NCBI GenBank assembly: GCA_017893485.1
Contig: CM030367.1
Location: 87,680,910-87,744,909 of the forward strand
Direction: 5' to 3'
From: Hemerocallis citrina
Lineage: Eukaryota > Streptophyta > Magnoliopsida > Asparagales > Asphodelaceae
DNA length: 64,000 nt
The first letter of the stretch is position 1, and every line of letters begins with the position of its first letter. Position numbers and translations under genes: made by a program. The notes under the pieces are model-generated. The model had not been told where the DNA came from, made no database searches, and was given only the letters and a program-made list of their open reading frames with translations. Of this stretch, positions 56,755 to 64,000 are shown in pieces.

Positions 56755-56755
<1 letters not shown>
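56206..56755 (-). repeat. Right terminal inverted repeat
   Basis: Reverse complement of 45618-46229 with indels. It contains the palindromes at 56396-56515 and the inverted leader block (about 56226-56350). Confidence 0.82.

Positions 56756-56756
<1 letters not shown>

Positions 56757-56832
<76 letters not shown>
56757..56832 (+). repeat. (TA)n tract between two TIR elements
   Basis: About 38 TA dinucleotides. Confidence 0.95.
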
Positions 56833-56835
<3 letters not shown>

Positions 56836-58036
56836 TGAGTCTATTAAGAGATGGAAAGCTGAATCCCTTATCGGAGCTGGAAGTGATCAGCCGTCTGATC
56901 GATCTTGATCAAGATCGGACGGCTGAGCTTCCCTCCGCCTTCTCTTCAGATTTTAAGAGGGGTAAAAGGGGTATACCCCTTACCAAAAGCAGATCTGTGT
57001 ATACCACTTCGAATCCTTATCGTGAAAGCCTTCCTCTCTTCTCTCCCGCTCTCTCTCGTTCCAAACCCTAATCGCTCTCTTCTCCCGCTATCGAATCCCG
57101 CTCTCGACGATCAAAATCGCCTTCTCTTATCGATTCCTCTCTTCTTTACTCACCCTATCTTGAAGAGAGCGGCATCTTCGAAACCCTAATCGAAGATCTC
57201 TTCGAAACCCTAAGTGAAGTCGAGCGCGCTCTTCTCTCCCGCTCTCTTTCTTCCTCACCTGTGTAAACCCCTATCATTAAAGCATCGATCGGAGTAGAGC
57301 TTTGCTTATCTTCAGATCTGTGGAGGGGTAGAAGTGGTATACGCGATCGATTGCTTCGGCTGCAGGTTTGGATTTCTCGGCTCATTGGGTTGTTCCTCTC
57401 TCATATTTCGGAGGGAAGTATTTGACTCTCATAAATGCTTTAATGATATCTGTTTAATTTCTTGCATTTTCTTTCGGTTTTGTTTGTAGGCAATGATGAG
57501 ATTGATTTGGATATTAGTTGGTCTGAATAATTAGGGCCATTGAAATTATTGTTTCGAAGAGATTTTTGATTGTGTACCATGATATTTATTCAAAATTGAG
57601 TACACATCTGGGGTATGAGCGGGAGAGAAGGGAGGAAGGCTTGAAAGTATCAATTTTTGAGTTTTAACACTAGCTCAATTCACCAAAATTTTGGGCACCG
57701 ATGACTCACAATGGTTTAGGCAGTGATGCAAAACACTTTATGATCTGAATAATTATTTCAATCCTGTTTTAAGTATTCTTGATTATATATCTATCATATT
57801 CTAGTTGGCGTGGCACTCCAATGCAGCCCTACTTATGATTACTGTTTTCTGAGCCTATTGGTTTTCTTTAGTCTATATATATTCACGAGTAAGTCTATTA
57901 TGTGAGCTTGGCCGATTGATTGTGAGAAGATAAGAGATAGGGGTATTTGATTTTACCCCTTTTACCCCCAAACATTCTGAAGATAAGCAGTATCAAATAC
58001 GAGTCATTCCATCGCATACAATCGCGAAGGATTGGC

Positions 58037-58070
<34 letters not shown>

Positions 58071-58116
58071 CTCCCGATAAGGCATTCAGTTCCCCAGCTC
58101 TTAATAGACTTACTCT
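56833..58116 (+). mobile_element. Second TIR element, 1.3 kb, with gene-leader-like interior
   Basis: GAGTGAGTCTATTAAGAG at the left matches, as reverse complement, CTCTTAATAGACTTACTC at the right (58099-58116); pairing continues through CTTATCGG/CCGATAAG. The interior at 57030-57380 is C/T-rich with three AAACCCTAA words, then CTGCAG/GTTTGG...TTTGTAG/GCAATG, which looks like a 5' UTR intron (about 57366-57490). No protein domain was found; ORFs 56648-57189 are frames through repeats and leader. It carries a 40-base C run near its right end. Confidence 0.72.
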
Positions 58117-58720
58117 ATATATGATCTGCACAGTTGATGATAAGCTCCAACCAACATAGACAGAACATGAAGTATCAATTTTTTTCAGCCCAGAACAAAC
58201 ACAAACAGATCATGACGTATACAAAAACAAACTGTATATTAGGCAGTGATGCTAAACACTTTATGATCTGAATAATTATTTCAATTTGTTGTATTTATTC
58301 TTGATTATATATCTATCATATCCTAGTTGGCGCGACACCCCAATGCAGCCCTAGTTATGGATAGTCTATTCTGAGCCTATTGTTTTTTTATTTGTTTCCT
58401 AAAGACAGTTGATAATAAGTTCAAAACTACAGAAACAGAGCATGAAGTATGCAAAATTTGTAATGCTCCAAACAACAGAAAACTAGATTTTATAGTAACT
58501 GACGTTGGATGTGTATGCGTTGGGTACTCATCTAAGCCTTTTGGTCTTTGAGTCTCTCAAATGCTTTGTTGGTGTAGGCCGTGATGCAAAACAGTTTATG
58601 ATCTGAATATTTACTTCAAGATTGTTGTATTTATTCTTGATTGTATATCTATCATATCATAGTTGGCGTGGCACCCCAATGCAGCCCTAGGTATGAATAG
58701 TTTGTTCTGAGCCTACTAGT
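57722..58720 (+). repeat. Three dispersed copies of a 145-bp sequence
   Basis: Copies at about 57720-57865, 58242-58385 and 58575-58722 share TTTATGATCTGAATA, TCTTGATTATATATCTATCATAT, AGTTGGCG and CCAATGCAGCCCTA. The first lies inside the TIR element, the other two outside it. Function unknown. Confidence 0.85.
58040..58079 (+). repeat. Poly-C run, 40 bases
   Basis: An unbroken C homopolymer of about 40 bases inside the right arm of the TIR element; the exact length may be affected by sequencing. Confidence 0.85.
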
Positions 58721-58739
58721 ATTATTTCAACCACATGTT

Positions 58740-59345
58740 AAGTTTCTGTTGTTCAGTATCTGTTGTTCTGAGTGAACAAAATTTGCATACTTCATCAATA
58801 TGTTTCTGTTTGTTCTGAACTTACTTAAATTTGACTTCATGCTCTGATTGTATTAGCTCTGGGGAAAAATGATACTTCATGTTATGTTTGTGTTGGTTAT
58901 GAGCATAACAAATTTTGCATTCTACATGCTCTGTCTGTGTTTGTTCCCAACTTACAAATTTTGCTTGCTTCATGATCTGTCTGTGTCTGTACTGGGCTGA
59001 TAAAATTTTTATACAACATGCTCTATACATCATGATCTGTCCAAAAAAATGAGACTTCATGTTATGTCTGTGTTGTTTATGAGCACTAAAAATTTTGCCA
59101 CTTCATGCTCTGCCTGTGCTTGTTCTTGGCTGCCAAAATTTTTATACTTCATGCTCTATTTGTGTTTGCTATGGTCTGGCAAAAATTTGAGACTTCATGC
59201 TCTATTTGTGTTGTTTATGAGCATTACAAATTTTGCAGACTACATGCTCTGTTTGTCTTAGCTCGAAGCTTACAAATTTTGTCATACTTCATGCTTTTTT
59301 GGTGTTGGTTCTGATCGAGGAGGTAAATTTAACACTTCATGATTT
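58740..59345 (+). repeat. Degenerate repeats with TTCATGCTCTGTTTGTGTT
   Basis: About ten imperfect iterations, roughly 45-65 bp apart, of a unit containing ACTTCATGCTCTGTTTGTGT followed by TTGTTCTGAGC and ACAAATTTTG. Inverted relatives (GAACATGAAGTAT...) occur at 58160-58460. ORFs through it are not genes. Confidence 0.75.
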
Positions 59346-59482
59346 TTGAACTTCAGCTTCAACCTCTGTTTTCCTGAGCCTACATTATTTATTTGAAATT
59401 TTGTTCTCTTTGGAATCGACTATCTGTTTTTATTGTCTTTGTCTTCTCCATGTTCAATAATTTCAGTTTACTTTTGATTTCA

Positions 59483-59652
59483 GGTAGATTTCAGCATGAA
59501 GTGCATTTTGGAGTGATTGAAGACTGCAGTACGGGAAATTTGATATTCGGAGCAAATTATGTAAATTTTGTCATGTACTTGAAATTTATTAAACAACTAG
59601 GTTTGCCCGTGGACACGTGCCTACGGCACGTTTCTGTGAACGATGCAGCATA
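59483..59652 (+). other. Possible exon fragment, unrecognised
   Basis: After a good acceptor (TTTTGATTTCAG, about 59471-59482) an open segment reads FQHEVHFGVIEDCSTGNLIF and continues to TAA at 59651. A hairpin ACGTGCC-TAC-GGCACGT lies at about 59617-59633. No domain or partner exon was recognised. It could be a captured gene fragment. Confidence 0.25.
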
Positions 59653-59991
59653 AAAAAAGCCCTGTGAAATGTGAAATATATGCACATCTTCGTGAAGAAT
59701 TAATTATAGACATTGATGTATTCTGAATTAAGTTGTTTATTGTTTATATCTTGCAGGATTATTTGTCAGGAGCTCGGGATTTAAAATGAGTATTGTAAAT
59801 GTACAACAATATATGTGACAACATAAGAGATTTCATATTTGATTTGTATCCTGTCATAAGTAGCAATTCAGTTGCTAATGTAGTTATCGCCTCAACCTGC
59901 ATGAGTTATCGTCTCAACAATATATGTGACAACATAAGAGATTTCATATTTTCATGTAGTTAACCATGTATGATTTCAAAGAGGTTAAAAC

Positions 59992-59997
<6 letters not shown>

Positions 59998-60038
<41 letters not shown>
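59998..60038 (+). repeat. (GA)n microsatellite
   Basis: About 19 GA dinucleotides with one AA interruption near the left end. Confidence 0.93.
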
Positions 60039-60042
<4 letters not shown>

Positions 60043-60254
60043 TGTGATGTACATGTGAAGATATTTTGTTAAATGTGATCAAGTACAATATGATCTATAT
60101 ACTGAAGAGCCTACTGCAAATATGATCTGGAACAGACGTGTTAGTCCCAATTTTTGATATATTTCAGTGTATTAGATATTTTACATGTATCCCTTTTTTT
60201 AATATATAACTTACATCATCTCTCACACAAAACATATAAGTCCAACTATCAGAC

Positions 60255-60500
60255 ATTTCAAACATTAAGAGAACATGAAGAGTGCCAAAAACCAACTTTG
60301 TCAACGACAATCTCCTTTATTATACTAAGATACCTATCAGATGTTTCTTCAACTTCCTCAATCCAAGTCTGTTCAAGTCTACCTCTTCCTTTAGCTGCAT
60401 CCATATTGTTCTCCCTAACTGATATTGTTAATAGTCTCAGTTGCCCATGCAAAACAGTGTCATTTGCTTCCCCTATTTCATCCCCAAAAAATGTTCTTTA
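60255..60500 (-). other. Open minus-strand segment, unrecognised coding fragment
   Basis: Minus strand is open for about 75 codons: GDEIGEANDTVLHGQLRLLT, ISVRENNMDAAKGRGRLEQT, WIEEVEETSDRYLSIIKEIV, ending SSCSL then a stop. Normal amino acid composition suggests former coding sequence, but no family was recognised and no splice partners were fixed. It lies downstream of the EMB506-like gene on the same strand and could be a fragment of another gene. Confidence 0.3.
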
Positions 60501-61065
60501 CTCTATAAAAGGATCATTGATAATTCTAGTTCATAATTAAAAAAAATAAGAAACTTAACATACAATCAAATGCGTCCACAAATTGTGCTAAAACAATGTC
60601 GTTACTTTATAAAATCAGTAAATTCATTGCAGGTTGGAACTTAGGACTTCCAGTATCAGTTTCAGTTGCAACATCTGCAAGTAATTTATATCTTGATTTT
60701 AAGCTACGTTTTGTTTTGTGTACCCACTAACGAATAAAAGGTGGAATATTATATGATGTGGGATTATCATCCATACATCCATACAAAATTAATTGCACTT
60801 CTTAAATATGTTTTAACATTAAAATATGCTCAACTCTAGAATACATAGATCACAGTAAATTCATTTGCTTTACAGTCCCTAATCTCAACAATCTGATATC
60901 CAGGCCTTTAAACTACCTCAGCTTGAAAGATTGCAACTGGTTTGGACTATCTGAGAGCTCCAAAAACAAAGACTTTAACATTTTTTGTAGGAATATGGGA
61001 TCTCAGCATGAGAAAATGGATAAGGGGCATGATATCTCTCTATATTCGCCCGAGCTGCATCAAAA

Positions 61066-61170
61066 TCAATGCCAAGAAAGCTGGTGGGCAAGTTTAAGCA
61101 ACTTTGCAAGCTCATATGATTTGAAATCTCTCCAATATCATAAGCTTAGGTCAAGAGGGGTTCTCCCATC
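61066..61170 (-). other. EMB506: EMB506-like last exon with premature stop
   Basis: Acceptor TTTAG; DGRTPLDLSL, then TGA, then YWRDFKSYELAKLLKLAHQL and a final TGA at 61066-61068. The conserved tail is still recognisable beyond the first stop. Confidence 0.75.
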
Positions 61171-61405
61171 CTAAACAAATACCACCAAGATTAAAATTTC
61201 AGAAAATGGTAAAGTATGGAAAAACAATTCAAAGGACTCTTAGAATCTCAATGAATCTGAGGCATGTTAATAACAGTAATAATGTAAATAATTGAACAAC
61301 AATGAATCTGAGGCATGTTAATTCAATTTTTCATGAATCAGAACAATAATAAAATGAATACAAACTACATATTAGGATCATCCCTTTGTGAGGTCTAGTT
61401 AATAC

Positions 61406-61504
61406 CTTAGTCTTTCTTGTTTTATCAGCACCATTTACCAACAACACCTTTCCTATATCTCTATTTTGACTTTGCATAGCAACCTGCAATGGAGTCCAGC
61501 CATC
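61406..61504 (-). other. EMB506: EMB506-like exon, ankyrin repeat 4
   Basis: Acceptor ATACAG, 99 bp (DGWTPLQVAMQSQN to ADKTRKTK), donor AAG/GTATTA. Confidence 0.85.
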
Positions 61505-61580
61505 CTGTATGCACACTTGCAACAATTTAGTAAGTCCAAACAGCCATTTAAAACAAATATCGATACTCATATCCACTCAC

Positions 61581-61678
61581 TTTATCTGTAACTTTACATC
61601 GACTCTGTACTTAATCAGTAACTTCACAGTTTGCATGGCACCAACTTGAACTGCATAATGTAGTGGGATGGCACCATC
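61581..61678 (-). other. EMB506: EMB506-like exon, ankyrin repeat 3, 98 bp
   Basis: Acceptor GGAGTAG; DGAIPLHYAVQVGAMQ to KYRVDV. The expected donor AAA/GTGAGT gives 98 bp, one short of its neighbours, so the frame would be lost. Confidence 0.75.
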
Positions 61679-61760
61679 CTACTCCAAAAATAGTCAGTCT
61701 TACGTAAAAGTACCCCATGGAACTTACAATTAAGCAATTCTGCAAGGGTGATTTCATTAC

Positions 61761-61859
61761 CCTATCTGTGACGTGAGGATTTGACCCTTTCCTTAGTAAA
61801 TGGCTAATAGCAGCCTCCTTTTTGCCAATTACTGCCTTATGAAGAGCGGTGAAACCATC
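61761..61859 (-). other. EMB506: EMB506-like exon, ankyrin repeat 2
   Basis: Acceptor TGCACAG, 99 bp (DGFTALHKAVIG to NPHVTDR), donor AGG/GTAATG. Confidence 0.85.
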
Positions 61860-61942
61860 CTGTGCACGAAAACTACTTAACCTGCATGGTTTTAGATGAA
61901 AGAAGCCTTGCCAGGAAAATTTTCCAAGTAATAAACAACTAC

Positions 61943-62041
61943 CTCGTCTACGGAATCAATATCTGTTCCACGCTTGAGCAGTTTATCCATGAAAGGAATC
62001 TGGCCTGATAGTGTCAAAGTATGTAATGGGCTCCACTTCAA
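61943..62041 (-). other. EMB506: EMB506-like exon, ankyrin repeat 1
   Basis: Acceptor TCATGCAG, 99 bp (LKWSPLHTLTLSGQ to DIDSVDE), donor GAG/GTAGTT. Confidence 0.8.
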
Positions 62042-63933
62042 CTGCATGAAGGAATAACATGTCTTAGGAAACACTATTGTGAAATGGGGTAAATGAAGAG
62101 TAGCAAAGTAAGGGGAGGCAATTTGAATCTAATTTAATTGCAACACCTCAAGAAAGTAGGCTAAGTAATAACATTGTATCTGTAACTTTTCAAAAATAAA
62201 AAAGAGGGCGTCGAAAATTCTCGAGCTAGCATCAACAATATAATTAGTAAATTCTATAGCTATAACTAAAAAATTACAGGGTGTCGATAACTTGATAACT
62301 TGTGCTGCATAAAACCGAGCCTCTTCCTAGGGGAAATGACCTTTCTGAAACCAGTTCTAAAATAAATACCAGTTCTAAAAGTTGGGTTGACAGAGCTACA
62401 AAACAGTATCAATCCTAAAATTATATGCAAAATTAGATGCAAAACAGTATATAGAGACGAAAGATTGTATATCTAATTTTGTAAAACAGATATAGTTTAA
62501 GCACCAAAGATTGTGTTTGTAGGAAACCTAACAAACAAATGCAATTATTTTTGTACAGCAACAATAGACAGCACAGCTGTATAATCATTTGACTATCAAA
62601 GAGAGTAGACTTTCCATTCTTCAAAAATCCTGTGATACACTGTACATAGTATATTGTAAGTTTCATAGATTTCGGTAAAGCGTAGTATGATGTACCGTAA
62701 ACTGATTTATAAATGAAACTACATCATTTACTCGAAAAGAGCTTTGCTTTCCTGTATACAAACAATTATTCAAACTTTAAGCTTAAAGTCAGCTCCTTCA
62801 TTTGAATAAGAACACAAAAGAGTCGTATGTTTCAGGATATAGGAGAAAATATAATATATATTTTCAGCTATGAACATTACAGCCTCAGAAGAGTTCAAAT
62901 ATCACAGAGATTCTATGAAGCACTATATAATATCCTTGAATCTATGTCAAATCATCGAAGTTTTTTCTAAAATCTCCCTCTAATTTCCGGGATGTTTCTC
63001 TCCGGTTCTTAATTTGGTATTCTTTAGATTTCATCGTCCACTTCATCACCATGTCCAGATACAAAGTATCTATTAGAAAGAAGTAAAATTTGTCGGAATG
63101 GGTGTTCACAGTTAATGGATTTCATTCTCTCCATGATATGCTTCTTAGTTTAAACACAATGTTGAAACTTCAGAATGTTGTATGCATGCACCAATTGGAT
63201 ATACATAATTTGGTGATTTCATATATTATTATGGTTATGTGGTTGTTTAAGCCATTGAATTGCATCTTCTGTCAATATTATTAGCCTGTTAATCATAAAA
63301 AAATTGCTTAACTAAACTTTTTAGTTGATGTTTATGTGGCTAGAAGTCTATAGATTTTCTTTACAGAAACAGCATCTGCAAAAAATTGAATCTCTATTTT
63401 CGTTATTTACTTGTATTAGCACTTTACTCGAATGACGAATCAATGTGTATAAGTTAACTAAGAAATCATTTACATTCTGCGCAACGGGAAAAAAGAAAAA
63501 GAATGTTATACACTCGATACACTCGATACACAGTGCGAAGAATGATTAGTGTATAACATTATAACTCTAGGTAGTAATAAAGTTGGGTACGATATGTACC
63601 CTGCAAATTTTGGGGTTGAATTTTATTAAGTCTCCAATGAAGAGATTAATAATGTAACTGAATTAAGATATGTCAATGAGTGAGATAACTGAATTAAGAT
63701 ATGATTCTGCAAAAAGTTAACTGAAGAGATTAACAATTGTTGGGTTATACACCTTCGTGTCAATTTCCCTCCTTCACAATATGTAAGAGCGAAAGGGACA
63801 TTATAATTTACAAAAATAGAATTAGAGAATATATGTCAATGAAAAGAAGAAAAAAAACCTGTAACCAATTTAATTGTATGCTAATATTAACTACCAGGTA
63901 TAAAATCCAAATCCATTCAGAAAAACAACTTAC
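62042..63933 (-). other. Intron sequence of the EMB506-like gene
   Basis: Between the partial exon at the right edge and ankyrin exon 1. A 41-codon open stretch at about 62943-63065 (minus, after CTAATAG) ends in a stop and was not accepted as an exon. Other exons could have been missed. Confidence 0.45.
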
Positions 63934-64000
63934 CTGATAGTTCTCCTCTATAACGTGCAAGATGTAGTTCATTAATGAACTCTGAAAGCTTGAGGAGCTC

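Larger units (their letters stand above)
45618..56755 (+). mobile_element. Large TIR DNA transposon (MULE-like) with a plant mobile domain gene
   Basis: The ends form long inverted repeats: CAGTTGCAAAC...TCTGTTTGCACA at the left matches, as reverse complement, the right end at 56690-56755. Similarity continues through AGCCGTTGGATC..., AAATAACTCTT and the gene-leader-like block for roughly 550-600 bp per arm. Long TIRs suggest a Mutator-like element, but no transposase was found and the target duplication is hidden by (TA)n on both sides. Later insertions are a solo LTR (46299-50619) and a MITE with a solo TRIM LTR (52610-53620); without them the element is about 5.8 kb. It contains about 20 palindromes built on CCTAGGTCGTTGT. 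Confidence 0.78.
61066..64000 (-). pseudogene. EMB506: EMB506-like ankyrin repeat gene, 3' part, probably damaged
   Basis: A multi-exon gene read right to left, open at the right window edge. Exons seen: 63934-64000 (partial, donor CAG/GTAAGT), 61943-62041, 61761-61859, 61581-61678, 61406-61504 and 61066-61170. Each of the complete middle exons carries one ankyrin repeat of 33 codons: KWSPLHTLTLSGQIPFMDKL, DGFTALHKAVIGKKEAAISH, DGAIPLHYAVQVGAMQTVKL and DGWTPLQVAMQSQNRDIGKV. The wording matches the chloroplast ankyrin protein EMB506 (partner of AKRP, needed for plastid and embryo development) more than AKRP. Lesions: exon 61581-61678 is 98 bp where its neighbours are 99, and the last exon has TGA at 61138-61140 ahead of the conserved DFKSYELAKLLK. 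An upstream GT (GAT/GTAAAG) could bypass the first lesion in frame. Confidence 0.72.

Noticed and set aside
59595..59640. Possible Helitron end: ACTAGGTTTGCCCGTG next to an ACGTGCC/GGCACGT hairpin
   Set aside because: The hairpin lies on the wrong side of CTAG for a plus-strand 3' end, and no matching TC start was found.
62943..63065. 41-codon minus-strand open stretch preceded by an acceptor-like CTAATAG
   Set aside because: Ends in a stop before any donor and does not resemble an ankyrin or EMB506 segment; left as intron.

Overview
The window is a repeat-dense, low-gene stretch of a plant nuclear genome, most likely a eudicot. The evidence is the retroelement families present (SIRE-type Ty1/copia; chromodomain-bearing and Tat-type Ty3/gypsy; TRIM), PBS sequences complementary to plant initiator Met-tRNA, AAACCCTA telo-box leaders, long (TA)n tracts, a plant mobile domain ORF, and an intron-split ankyrin gene that looks like EMB506. 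No organelle, rRNA or tRNA gene was seen.

Layout. 1-5276: 3' end of a decayed Tekay/Del-like gypsy element (integrase, chromodomain, 3.7-kb LTR), cut by the window edge. 5277-6837: an inverted, partial LTR of a related element. 6838-11473: a second, badly frameshifted chromodomain gypsy element whose 5' end is cut off by that inverted LTR. 11715-21558: a complete, young SIRE-like copia element with two 1406-bp LTRs, perfect GAATC target duplications, gag, pol and an extra ORF after pol. 22663-23127: a MITE between (TA)n tracts. 23127-45092: one Tat-like gypsy element on the minus strand, interrupted by a whole Tekay-like element (29810-38659) and by a TRIM (40456-42049) that itself carries a MITE; it also has two antisense ORFs and a 70-bp tandem array. 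45105-45571: a foldback MITE. 45618-56755: a large terminal-inverted-repeat DNA transposon with a plant mobile domain gene, interrupted by a 4.3-kb solo gypsy LTR and by a GGGTCC-rich MITE that contains a solo TRIM LTR. 56833-58116: another TIR element. 58120-60260: degenerate repeats. 61066-64000: a minus-strand EMB506-like ankyrin gene running off the right edge.

The most unusual signals are short palindromes amplified inside two unrelated transposons. In the copia element the 10-bp palindrome CAGTCGACTG and close variants occur about 40 times: in both LTRs, in gag, in the pol linker and in both non-coding parts of the 3' region. It is read in different frames in gag (Ser-Arg-Leu) and in pol (Gln/Lys-Ser-Thr), so the DNA word rather than the peptide appears to be kept. 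In the large TIR transposon an imperfect palindrome built from CCTAGGTCGTTGT half-sites recurs about 20 times around a plant mobile domain ORF. Each element also encodes a non-replicative accessory protein, a layout reminiscent of VANDAL anti-silencing systems in which a protein reads a short motif amplified in its own transposon. That parallel is inference.

Best-preserved coding capacity: copia ORF3 is intact; copia pol is intact up to the RNase H deletion. The gypsy pol genes carry nonsense codons, frameshifts and substitutions at catalytic residues. The EMB506-like gene carries a likely 1-bp loss in one ankyrin exon and a stop codon in the last exon, so it may be a pseudogene or an altered allele.
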